Source: Thermoplasmata archaeon
Lineage (GTDB): Archaea > Thermoplasmatota > Thermoplasmata > Thermoplasmatales > Aciduliprofundaceae
Direction: 5' to 3'
Assembly: GCA_021160945.1 (NCBI GenBank)
Contig: JAGHBQ010000193.1
Span: 1-5,075, forward strand
DNA: 5,075 nt
The position numbers and the translations under genes are program-made. The stretch's first letter is position 1. Each line of letters starts with the position of its first letter. Under the pieces are notes generated by a model that worked only from the letters and a program-made list of their open reading frames with translations, did no database searches and was not told the DNA's origin. Positions 1-5,075 of this stretch are shown here, one piece after another.

Positions 1-1
1 A

Positions 2-565
2 TATATAAGTATAACCTCACCGAGAGCATCGGAGGTAGGAGATACTGGGCATTTCAAATTTGAAGTCATCCACTCTGAGGGAATGTGGATGAAAGAGGTT
101 AAAATCAGGGTGGAATCTGCCATCGTGGCAGTCAAGACTACCATTGGCCAGGAAATAAAGGTGGCCAGAGATATAGGTCTGAAGTCCAAAATTCACGGAT
201 GGAAGGAGATATATGCAGTTCTTGCTCCTCACAATCTTAAGGGATATGTATTTGTAGAAACTTCCCGCCCAGATAAAGTTCTCTCCCTAATCAGGGGTAT
301 AAGGGATGCAAAGGGTGTAGTTCGTGGTGAGATGAAAATAGATGAGATAAAGCATTATCTTACTCCGACACCCACCGTTCATCGTATTTCCGTGGGTGAT
401 ATTGTGGAGCTTGTGGAAGGACCATTTAAGGGCGAGCAGGCAAAGGTAATCCAGATAGATGAGACTAAAGATGAAATAACTGTGGAGCTATTTGCAGCAA
501 TGGTTCCCATACCCATTACTGTGAAGGCAGAAGCTGTAAGATTGCTTGAAAAGGAAGGTGAGTGA
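2..565 (+). CDS. spt5: Transcription elongation factor Spt5 (archaeal NusG homologue), left end open at window edge
   Basis: Spt5 binds RNA polymerase over the DNA cleft, usually with Spt4, and raises processivity; its KOW domain can contact the ribosome. The Spt5 core is complete. The NGN domain runs from [11 protein letters not shown] (nt 122 onward) through the LKGYVFVE strand, and the KOW domain lies around nt 389-490 with [15 protein letters not shown] and a VPIPITV C-terminal strand. Core length matches the roughly 145-150 residues usual for archaea. The start is uncertain. In-frame ATGs lie at 83 and 89; the one at 89 has a TGAGGG stretch 7 bases upstream (76-81). However, the frame has no stop back to base 2, and the 27 upstream codons read like protein ([16 protein letters not shown]) with coding-like purine-rich first positions. 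I therefore annotate it as open at the left. rpl11 follows after 2 bases, the usual archaeal order. Identity is sure; the N-terminal extent is not. Confidence 0.9.
   Translation, partial: YISITSPRASEVGDTGHFKFEVIHSEGMWMKEVKIRVESAIVAVKTTIGQEIKVARDIGLKSKIHGWKEIYAVLAPHNLKGYVFVETSRPDKVLSLIRGIRDAKGVVRGEMKIDEIKHYLTPTPTVHRISVGDIVELVEGPFKGEQAKVIQIDETKDEITVELFAAMVPIPITVKAEAVRLLEKEGE
556..561 (+). promoter_or_regulatory. Ribosome binding site deciding the rpl11 start
   Basis: AGGTGA matches the archaeal anti-Shine-Dalgarno sequence and lies 6 bases before the ATG at 568. It lies inside the last codons of spt5. It would touch the alternative GTG at 562 directly, leaving no spacing, so it argues for the ATG. 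Confidence 0.7.
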
Positions 566-567
566 AG

Positions 568-1044
568 ATGGGACAGAAGATAGAAGTATTGGTGGAAGGA
601 GGCAAAGCCACACCGGGACCTCCCTTGGGCCCTGCCCTGGGACCTATGGGGGTGAATGTTGCACAGGTAGTGAAGGTAATCAACGAGAAAACTAAGGCTT
701 ATGCTGGTATGGAGGTTCCAGTCATAGTTGATGTGGACCCTAAAACCAAGGAATTTACAGTAACCGTGGGTACACCGCCCACCTCAGCACTTATTAAAAA
801 AGAACTGGGAATAGAGAAAGGCTCTGGGGACGCAAGAAAGAACAAGGTTGGGGATCTCACCTTAGATCAGGTGATAAAAATAGCTCGGATGAAAAAAGAG
901 AATTCACTGTCCTATGATTTAAAGGGTGTAGTAATGGAAGTTCTGGGAACATGCGTTTCCATGGGTGTCACTGTAGAAGGAAAGGATCCGCGCGAAGTGC
1001 AAAAGCTTATAAAGGAGAACGAAATCACCATTCCCAGTGAATGA
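568..1044 (+). CDS. rpl11: 50S ribosomal protein L11
   Basis: L11 binds the GTPase-associated region of 23S rRNA at the base of the L10-L12 stalk. The protein has 158 residues, normal for archaea. The N-terminal domain carries the conserved proline/glycine segment PPLGPALGP (residues 18-26) that forms the flexible face seen by translation factors. The C-terminal rRNA-binding domain holds [14 protein letters not shown] and a region ending in [14 protein letters not shown] chose ATG 568 over GTG 562 because the family begins directly with M-x-Q-x-x-E-V-L-V-E-G-G and because of the AGGTGA spacing. The gene lies 2 bases after the spt5 stop, so translation is probably coupled. It ends in two adjacent in-frame TGA codons (1042-1047), just before the hairpin that precedes rpl1. 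Confidence 0.97.
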   Translation: MGQKIEVLVEGGKATPGPPLGPALGPMGVNVAQVVKVINEKTKAYAGMEVPVIVDVDPKTKEFTVTVGTPPTSALIKKELGIEKGSGDARKNKVGDLTLDQVIKIARMKKENSLSYDLKGVVMEVLGTCVSMGVTVEGKDPREVQKLIKENEITIPSE

Positions 1045-1047
1045 TGA

Positions 1048-1082
1048 CTTGTAGGAGAGCCGTATGGCTCGCTTCCTACAAG
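1048..1082 (+). promoter_or_regulatory. Intergenic hairpin between rpl11 and rpl1, candidate translational control element
   Basis: A perfect 9 bp stem pairs CTTGTAGGA (1048-1056) with TCCTACAAG (1074-1082). A second 5 bp stem pairs GAGCC (1057-1061) with GGCTC (1066-1070) around a GTAT loop. The bases GCT (1071-1073) form a bulge on the 3' side. The structure starts right after the second rpl11 stop codon, and its last base is the first G of the rpl1 Shine-Dalgarno sequence. No T-run follows, so it is not a terminator. Two helices joined by an asymmetric loop recall known L1 mRNA targets. The loop bases do not match the methanococcal site as I remember it, so L1 binding is inference. The structure is clear; the function is not proven. 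Confidence 0.75.
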
Positions 1083-1088
1083 GAGGAG
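1082..1088 (+). promoter_or_regulatory. Ribosome binding site of rpl1, abutting the hairpin
   Basis: GGAGGAG lies 5 bases before the TTG at 1094 and is among the strongest sites in the window. It compensates for the weak TTG start. Its first G is the last base of the 9 bp stem, so a stable hairpin would crowd it, while a ribosome finishing rpl11 would open it. Confidence 0.75.
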
Positions 1089-1093
1089 TTTAA

Positions 1094-1735
1094 TTGCGTG
1101 AAAATATCGTGTCAGCCGTTAAAGAGGCGATTGAGAAGTCTAAGGATAGAAAGTTTTTAGAAAGCGTAGATTTAGCGATAAATCTCAAGGATGTGGATTT
1201 GAGTATTCCTAAAAACAGGATAAACGAGGAAGTTATACTTCCCCATGGGAGAGGTAAAGAGATAAAGGTAGGGGTCTTTGCCTCTGGCGAAACTGCTTTG
1301 AAAGCCAAAGAGTGTGCAGATATAGTAATTCCCCCTGAAGAAATAGACAAACTGGCTGAGGATAAAAGAAAGGCAAGAAAGCTGGCCAACCAATATGATT
1401 TTTTCCTTGCAGAGGTACCGTTGATGGCACGTATAGGTAAAACTCTAGGTATCATACTCGGTCCCCGTGGTAAAATGCCCAAACCCATACCTCCTGGTGG
1501 AGATCCCTGTCCTATGGTGAGGAATTTGAAAAAGACTGTAAGAATGAGATCCAGAGATAAGAGAACATTCCATGTGCCAGTGGGTACTAAAAACATGGAG
1601 ATAGAGAAAATCGCAGAGAATATTGAAGAGGTCCTCAAAAGGCTGGAGCACAAGCTCGAAAGAGGATATCAGAACATTGAATCGGTGTATGTGAAGACCA
1701 CAATGGGCCCTGCAGTGAGGATAAAATTGAGGTGA
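1094..1735 (+). CDS. rpl1: 50S ribosomal protein L1
   Basis: L1 forms the mobile stalk at the E site and helps release deacylated tRNA. In methanococci it also represses translation of its own mRNA. The protein has 213 residues, normal for archaea. Domain I is made of the N-terminus (VDLAINLKDVDL, residues 25-36) and the C-terminal part with TMGPAVRI (203-210). Domain II is the middle, from about residue 66 to 154, with the hallmark GPRGKMPKP at 123-131. The start is TTG at 1094: the archaeal family begins a few residues before xxAVKEAIE, no ATG or GTG is in frame nearby, and GGAGGAG is well spaced. It is the only non-ATG start in this ribosomal run. Its stop overlaps the rpl10 ribosome binding site, which implies coupling to rpl10. 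Confidence 0.96.
   Translation: MRENIVSAVKEAIEKSKDRKFLESVDLAINLKDVDLSIPKNRINEEVILPHGRGKEIKVGVFASGETALKAKECADIVIPPEEIDKLAEDKRKARKLANQYDFFLAEVPLMARIGKTLGIILGPRGKMPKPIPPGGDPCPMVRNLKKTVRMRSRDKRTFHVPVGTKNMEIEKIAENIEEVLKRLEHKLERGYQNIESVYVKTTMGPAVRIKLR
1729..1735 (+). promoter_or_regulatory. Ribosome binding site deciding the rpl10 start
   Basis: GAGGTGA contains the rpl1 TGA stop and ends 5 bases before the ATG at 1741. An alternative GTG at 1732 falls inside this site and would have no Shine-Dalgarno spacing, so the ATG is preferred. Confidence 0.7.
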
Positions 1736-1740
1736 GGCAA

Positions 1741-2739
1741 ATGGCACATGTAGCCCCTTGGAAATATCAATTCGTAGACAAAATTGTTAAACTCGCGGAG
1801 GAGTATCCTGTAATCGGTATTGTGAATATCAATAATATCCCTGCCTCTCAGATGCAGAAAATGAGAAGAGAACTAAAGGACGAAGCCGTATTTATTGTGG
1901 GCAAAAACCGACTAATAAAACTGGCACTGGAAAAATCATCCAAGAAAAATCTAAAAGATTTAGCAAAATATATTGAAGGGCAGATGGGTATAATTTTCAC
2001 AAAGATGAACGCCTTTAAGCTTGCGAAATTGATGGAGAGAACGAAGACAAAAGCACCTGCAAAGGGAGGAGAGATAGCTCCTGATGACATAGTGGTACAC
2101 GAAGGTGAAACTCCATTTAAGCCAGGTCCAATAATAAGCGAGTTCCAGAAGGTGGGCTTACCTGCCGCAGTTCAGAGGGGAAAAATAGTCATTCGGAAGG
2201 ATACTTTGCTGGTAAAGAAGGGAGAGGTAATAAGTAAAGACGTTGCCCAAGTACTCACAAAACTTGAGATTTATCCGATGACAGTGGGTCTTGATTTGAG
2301 AGCAGCTTACGAAGATGAAATAGTATTCCCCAAGGATATACTTCAAGTGGATACAGAGAAGGTTTACGGCGATGTTCTTAATGCAATTCAGTATGCTATA
2401 AATCTCTCAATGAACATTGCATGGCCTACAAAGATAACCATGCCAATGCTCATAGCCAAGGCACACGGTGAGGCAATGAACCTTGCTGTAAATGCGGGGA
2501 TTGTGAATAAGTATACAGTAAAGCATATAATAAGCAAGGCTTACCAGGATATGCTCTCCTTAGCCTCCGTACTTAAGGGCGGACTGGATGAAGAATTAGA
2601 AAATTTAATATCTAATAGACCATCTCCTCCATCTGAGGAGAAGAAAGAAGAGGAAAAAGAAGAGAAGAAGAAAGAGGAAGAGGAAGAAGAAAATAAGGAA
2701 GAAGAGGCCATAGAAGGCCTTGGAGCCCTGTTTGGATGA
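1741..2739 (+). CDS. rpl10: 50S ribosomal protein L10 (acidic stalk protein P0)
   Basis: L10/P0 anchors the lateral stalk: it binds 23S rRNA next to L11 and carries L12 dimers that recruit GTPase factors. The protein has 332 residues, the long archaeal/eukaryal form. It opens with MAHVAPWK, the standard archaeal start. The rRNA-binding domain includes VNINNIPASQMQKMRRELK (residues 28-46) and VGKNRLIKLAL (53-63). The archaeal insertion domain, around residues 110-185, contains PGPIISEFQKVGLPAAVQ. A helical spine for L12 dimers follows (about 205-295). The tail is almost pure Glu/Lys (299-324) and ends in GLGALFG, the same factor-binding peptide as L12. The start at GTG 1732 was rejected on family N-terminus and ribosome binding site spacing. 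rpl12 follows after 20 bases. Confidence 0.97.
   Translation: MAHVAPWKYQFVDKIVKLAEEYPVIGIVNINNIPASQMQKMRRELKDEAVFIVGKNRLIKLALEKSSKKNLKDLAKYIEGQMGIIFTKMNAFKLAKLMERTKTKAPAKGGEIAPDDIVVHEGETPFKPGPIISEFQKVGLPAAVQRGKIVIRKDTLLVKKGEVISKDVAQVLTKLEIYPMTVGLDLRAAYEDEIVFPKDILQVDTEKVYGDVLNAIQYAINLSMNIAWPTKITMPMLIAKAHGEAMNLAVNAGIVNKYTVKHIISKAYQDMLSLASVLKGGLDEELENLISNRPSPPSEEKKEEEKEEKKKEEEEEENKEEEAIEGLGALFG
2635..2707 (+). repeat. Polypurine tract encoding the L10 acidic tail
   Basis: An unbroken run of 59 purines on the + strand (2635-2693) is followed, after a single T at 2694, by 13 more (2695-2707). It encodes the Glu/Lys tail of L10. A very similar tract encodes the L12 tail, so the two are imperfect direct repeats about 340 bases apart. 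Confidence 0.8.
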
Positions 2740-2759
2740 AATGAAAGGAGGTAGTAAAA

Positions 2760-3074
2760 ATGGAATATGTGTATAGTGCCCTGATCCTGCATTCGCTGGG
2801 AAAGGAAATAAATGAAGAAGCGATAGCAGAGATAATAAAAGCAGCGGGAGCCGAGCCGGATATGGCAAGAATTAAGGCTCTGGTATCTGCTCTCAGTGAG
2901 ATTAATATAGAGGAAGCTATAAAAACAGCAACCTTTGCACCAGTAGCAGCAGCACCTGCTGCAGCAGCATCTACAGAGGAGAAGAAGGAAGAGAAAGAAG
3001 AGGAAAAGAAAGAGGAAGAAGAGGAGAAGAAGGAAGAAGAAGCCATTGCAGGTCTCGGAGCACTCTTCGGATGA
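2760..3074 (+). CDS. rpl12: 50S ribosomal protein L12 (P1-type stalk protein)
   Basis: L12 is the multicopy stalk protein; its dimers sit on the L10 spine and its free tail captures elongation and initiation factors. The protein has 104 residues, normal for archaea. The N-terminal helical dimerisation domain is residues 1-58 ([17 protein letters not shown], then [10 protein letters not shown] and [17 protein letters not shown]). An alanine/proline hinge spans about 60-70, followed by a Glu/Lys tail (73-94) and the terminal GLGALFG. The ATG at 2760 has GGAGGT (2747-2752) 7 bases upstream, the cleanest site in the operon, as expected for a protein needed in several copies per ribosome. A small membrane ORF starts 12 bases after its stop. 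Confidence 0.97.
   Translation: MEYVYSALILHSLGKEINEEAIAEIIKAAGAEPDMARIKALVSALSEINIEEAIKTATFAPVAAAPAAAASTEEKKEEKEEEKKEEEEEKKEEEAIAGLGALFG
2975..3042 (+). repeat. Polypurine tract encoding the L12 acidic tail
   Basis: This is an unbroken run of 68 purines on the + strand, built from GAA, GAG, AAG and AAA codons. It is the counterpart of the tract at the end of rpl10. The homology reflects the shared Glu/Lys tail. Confidence 0.8.
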
Positions 3075-3077
3075 TCC

Positions 3078-3083
3078 GGTGAG
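3078..3083 (+). promoter_or_regulatory. Probable ribosome binding site of the small membrane ORF
   Basis: GGTGAG ends 3 bases before the ATG at 3087, which is short. The wider string GGTGAGTGAATG nearly repeats the rpl11 start region, GGTGAGTGAAGATG (557-570). The likeness supports a real start. Confidence 0.5.
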
Positions 3084-3086
3084 TGA

Positions 3087-3260
3087 ATGCACAGAATAAT
3101 CAGTTACACCCTTCTTTACTTTATTCCAATAGCTCTGATACTGTATGGCATATGGCAGAATATCCTGGCGTTGATCATTGGATTAGCATGGATAGTATCT
3201 TCAGCAGTGATATTCGAGCTCACTAAAGAAACCTATGAAGAGAAAGCTAAAACATTTTGA
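3087..3260 (+). CDS. Small two-helix membrane protein, unknown function
   Basis: I recognise no family. The ORF encodes 57 residues from ATG 3087 to TGA 3258-3260. A short basic start (MHR) precedes two hydrophobic segments, about residues 5-23 (SYTLLYFIPIALILYGIW) and 25-43 (NILALIIGLAWIVSSAVI), split by a one- or two-residue turn at Gln-Asn. A charged end rich in Lys and Glu follows. This predicts a helical hairpin with both ends in the cytoplasm. An in-frame stop at 3084-3086 fixes the upstream limit. Support comes from the GGTGAG site, the clean hydrophobic pattern and its place 12 bases after rpl12, suggesting read-through from the ribosomal operon. Its last 14 bases overlap the end of the opposing PUA gene. 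It could still be a chance ORF because it is short and T-rich, which favours hydrophobic codons. Confidence 0.6.
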   Translation: MHRIISYTLLYFIPIALILYGIWQNILALIIGLAWIVSSAVIFELTKETYEEKAKTF

Positions 3261-3699
3261 ATATTTTATCTCCATAATAGTGGATATTTTTCACGGCTAT
3301 TCCCTTTTCAGCTTTTATCATCTCTATTCCTGACAATTTAGCTATACCCACAGCCAATGGTTTTTGATACTTTTCATCCCTCACATAAACTCCATCTCCG
3401 GGTTCTATTTCTCTATCTGCGTCAACTATTCCTGCGGCAAAGATATTGGCACCATTAAGCACATATTTTACTGCTCCCATGTCCACAGTTACAAAATATC
3501 TCGCTGGAGGATTTTTAAGGAGCATCAAAACCGTTGGATAGTATCTTCCTTCATAAAGGAAATAGGCTGGCTCACCATCCTTCAGAATTATGGTGACATC
3601 ATTTTCCACGATCTCCAATTTTCCCTCAAGGTAGAGATCTATGGCAAGCTTATTTTTTATCTCCTTTACCTTTTTCTTGCTGAGAAAATATCTCCTCAC
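3247..3699 (-). CDS. PUA-domain RNA-binding protein, archaeal MCT-1/Tma20-like (pre-PUA DUF1947 plus PUA)
   Basis: The protein has 150 residues. The N-terminal part (1-67), starting MRRYFLSKKKVKEIKNKL, fits the pre-PUA domain (DUF1947) of archaeal COG2016 proteins. The PUA domain (about 70-146) shows VDMGAVKYVLNGANIFAAGI, the glycine-rich IEPGDGVYV, then AVGIAKLSG and an aromatic C-terminal strand ending in YGDKIFKMF. PUA domains bind structured RNA. The eukaryotic relative MCT-1 works with DENR in recycling and reinitiation at the 40S subunit; a similar translational job here is inference. The start is GTG at 3699. A near-perfect GGAGGTGA (3713-3706) lies 6 bases upstream, and MRR-x-FLSKK is the usual beginning. 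The gene starts 50 bases inside the TPR gene, so the two are probably coupled. No enzymatic domain (such as TruB or archaeosine transglycosylase) is attached. Confidence 0.9.
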   Translation of the reverse strand: MRRYFLSKKKVKEIKNKLAIDLYLEGKLEIVENDVTIILKDGEPAYFLYEGRYYPTVLMLLKNPPARYFVTVDMGAVKYVLNGANIFAAGIVDADREIEPGDGVYVRDEKYQKPLAVGIAKLSGIEMIKAEKGIAVKNIHYYGDKIFKMF

Positions 3700-5075
3700 T
3701 TTTTTTCACCTCCATTAGTTTCTTAACTGCAGCCCATGAGCCCATACCAGCAGCTATTTCAAAATATTTTATTGCACTTTTCTTATCTCCCGCAATTAAA
3801 AAGGATTCGCCCAATAAATAATATGCTTCTGGAAGTTTGCACTTTTTAAGATAATTTCTTGCCTCCTCAATTCTTCCTCTTTTAAGAAGGAGTGCGCCCA
3901 ATCTTAAACATGTTGGGTCATCCTTACAATTTAATTTATCTATCAATCCAAGAACATATTTCAGAATTTTCTCCTCCTCCAGAAATCTTTTATCTTTCCA
4001 GCTTAAATTTTTTAGCATTTTCAGGGCATCTTCGTATTTTCCTTCATTTTCCAAGCAGAGAACTTTGTAGAAGATTATTTTATTATTCTCTATCTTCATC
4101 AGCTCATCACATTTCCCAAGCTCATAGAGTATTCTGGCCTGAATTTGAGAATTTCTATATTTTATTGCTTCATCATATTCCCCAAGCTTGAGGTGAATCC
4201 TTATTCTTCTTTCTTCATCTCCTCTTTTAATGGCCTCTCTGTAACATTTAAGTGCCCTTGCATGGTATTTTAAAAGAGAATAGATATCACCGAGTAGCTC
4301 CCAAGCTTCAATCAAGCTATTATCAATTTCAACAGCTCTTTTTAAGGAATCCACAGCCTCTTCAAATCTTTCAAGAGCATAGAGACATTTTCCCCTCCAG
4401 TACCAGGTTTCTCCATAATCTGGATTAAGAGCAAGAGCCTCTTCTAAGCATTCCAAAGCTTCCTCGTATTTACCTAGCTCAAAGAGGGCAATCCCCTTCC
4501 CATGGTATGCGTAATTAAATTTTCTGTTAAGTTGAATGGCCATATCCTGATATCTGATTGCTTCTTCATAGAATCCCATCTTGGCTAGGGCGTTGCCTAT
4601 ATTATTCCATCCAATTTCATAGGACGGATTGATACTAACGGCTTTCATAAAATAGGGTATGGACTCCATATATCTGTGAAGATTGTAGATGGCATTACCC
4701 ATATTGTTCCAGGCAATTTCATCTTTGGGCACGAGTTTTAAATATCTCCAGTAGTTATTCACTGCTTTTGGCAATTCTCCTATAGAATGATATATGAATG
4801 CTGTGTTGAAAAGAGCTTCTGTATTCTCTGGCTCAATTTTCAAGATTTTTGAATAATACTCGATGGCTTTTTGAAATTCTCCCTTCAAGAAATATACATA
4901 GGCAAGAGTGCTCAACGCATCCACAGAATTTTCTTCTTCTTTCAGAAGCTTTTGGAGAATATCAATTGCCTCTTCATGTCTCTTCTGGAGAGCATAAATG
5001 GTGCTCAATGCAGTGCAGTATTTCTTACCTTCTTGTTTGAGATCTTTAAGAAGTCTCTCAGCTTTTCTGAAATAG
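3650..5075 (-). CDS. TPR-repeat protein, N-terminus beyond the window
   Basis: The visible part is 474 residues, and the frame stays open to the right edge. A TTG at 5008 is an internal leucine codon rather than a convincing start: in-frame sequence upstream continues with helix-like KAERLLKDLKQEG and has no stop. Eight TPR units in exact 34-residue register run from about visible residue 17 to 288, with W/L-x2-L/G-A/G-x2-Y, A at position 20 and P at 32 (for example NPSYEIGWNNIGNALAKMG). They form a superhelix that normally binds partner proteins or peptides. The C-terminal third has looser TPR/Sel1-like helices (LGEYDEAIKY, GRIEEARNYL, AYYLLGESFLIAGDKKSAIKY), then a lysine-rich end. There is no catalytic domain or membrane segment in view. 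It overlaps the downstream PUA gene by 50 bases, so a link with RNA binding or translation is possible. The specific partner is unknown. Confidence 0.9.
   Translation of the reverse strand, partial: YFRKAERLLKDLKQEGKKYCTALSTIYALQKRHEEAIDILQKLLKEEENSVDALSTLAYVYFLKGEFQKAIEYYSKILKIEPENTEALFNTAFIYHSIGELPKAVNNYWRYLKLVPKDEIAWNNMGNAIYNLHRYMESIPYFMKAVSINPSYEIGWNNIGNALAKMGFYEEAIRYQDMAIQLNRKFNYAYHGKGIALFELGKYEEALECLEEALALNPDYGETWYWRGKCLYALERFEEAVDSLKRAVEIDNSLIEAWELLGDIYSLLKYHARALKCYREAIKRGDEERRIRIHLKLGEYDEAIKYRNSQIQARILYELGKCDELMKIENNKIIFYKVLCLENEGKYEDALKMLKNLSWKDKRFLEEEKILKYVLGLIDKLNCKDDPTCLRLGALLLKRGRIEEARNYLKKCKLPEAYYLLGESFLIAGDKKSAIKYFEIAAGMGSWAAVKKLMEVKKSEEIFSQQEKGKGDKK
3706..3713 (-). promoter_or_regulatory. 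Ribosome binding site of the PUA gene, inside the TPR coding region
   Basis: GGAGGTGA on the - strand is an eight-base match to the archaeal anti-Shine-Dalgarno sequence. It lies 6 bases before the GTG start at 3699. In the TPR frame the same bases encode part of Met-Glu-Val-Lys. It fixes the PUA start and lets the gene be translated from the shared transcript. Confidence 0.8.
4211..5026 (-). repeat. Array of eight TPR units in 102-base register
   Basis: Eight consecutive 34-residue units keep the same phase with no insertions. Position 4 is Trp or Leu in most units, position 8 Gly or Ala, position 11 Tyr or Leu, position 20 Ala in most, and position 32 Pro in several. Units differ strongly at DNA level, so the array is old and not recently expanded. 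Confidence 0.85.

Noticed and set aside
2..9. TATATAAG resembling an archaeal TATA box upstream of spt5
   Set aside because: It sits at the window edge, so the upstream BRE cannot be seen, and the same bases read as protein in the open spt5 frame. It is possible but not supportable as a promoter.
1048..1082. rpl11-rpl1 hairpin as a transcription terminator
   Set aside because: No T-run follows. It is followed directly by a strong ribosome binding site, and the operon continues.
1090..1653. 187-codon antisense frame opposite rpl1
   Set aside because: It lies wholly within the well-conserved rpl1 gene, in the antisense register that often stays open, and its product shows no recognisable family.
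2602..2618. A/T-rich stretch near the end of rpl10 as an internal promoter for rpl12
   Set aside because: It is only a weak TATA-like string about 150 bases before the rpl12 start, inside coding sequence, and it lacks a visible BRE.
2541..3092. Long antisense frames over the rpl10-rpl12 tails with Phe/Ser/Leu-rich products
   Set aside because: They are reverse readings of the polypurine Glu/Lys codons, which give runs of TTC and CTC. Composition explains them, and the + strand genes are certain.
3364..3726. 120-codon + strand frame opposite the PUA and TPR genes
   Set aside because: It overlaps two conserved - strand genes, has no ribosome binding site that I can see, and its product looks like a random translation.
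4211..5026. 102-base periodicity on the - strand as a DNA repeat or CRISPR-like array
   Set aside because: The period comes from 34-residue TPR units within one open frame. The units differ in DNA sequence and there are no spacers.

Overview
The window is archaeal. Every translational-apparatus protein has the archaeal/eukaryal form: a compact Spt5 (NGN plus KOW), archaeal L11 and L1, a long P0-type L10, and a P1-type L12 with an alanine hinge, a Glu/Lys tail and a GLGALFG end. Most genes have GGAGG- or GGTGA-type Shine-Dalgarno sites, which fits Euryarchaeota. The protein style and moderate A+T content suggest the Thermoplasmata/Aciduliprofundum side of the group. That is an impression; no 16S or other marker is present to settle it.

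Left two thirds (1-3074, + strand): spt5, rpl11, rpl1, rpl10, rpl12, the classic archaeal order. The genes are tightly packed. spt5 ends 2 bases before the rpl11 ATG, rpl1 ends 5 bases before the rpl10 ATG, and 20 bases separate rpl10 from rpl12. The one exception is the rpl11-rpl1 junction. It holds a 35-base hairpin (9 bp stem, 3-base bulge, 5 bp stem, GTAT loop) that abuts the rpl1 ribosome binding site, and rpl1 is the only ribosomal gene here with a TTG start. Archaeal L1 is a known translational autoregulator in methanococci, so this junction is the best regulatory candidate in the window. The spt5 frame has no stop back to the window edge, and the extra residues look like real protein, so this Spt5 may carry an N-terminal extension.

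Middle (3075-3260, + strand): a small 57-residue gene with two predicted membrane helices follows rpl12. It has a ribosome binding site very like that of rpl11. It is easy to miss because of its size, and I recognise no family.

Right third (3247-5075, - strand): a large TPR-repeat protein, cut off at its N-terminus by the window edge, overlaps by 50 bases a gene for an archaeal MCT-1/Tma20-like RNA-binding protein (pre-PUA plus PUA domain). The PUA gene's strong ribosome binding site lies inside the TPR gene, so the pair is probably one translationally coupled transcript. This operon runs head-on into the ribosomal one, and its end overlaps the small membrane ORF by 14 bases.

Functionally, Spt5 supports transcription elongation, and L11 with the L10-L12 stalk forms the GTPase-associated centre. 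L1 forms the mobile E-site stalk, and the PUA protein is likely to act on tRNA or the ribosome. Nothing in the window resembles a mobile element, CRISPR array, tRNA or rRNA.
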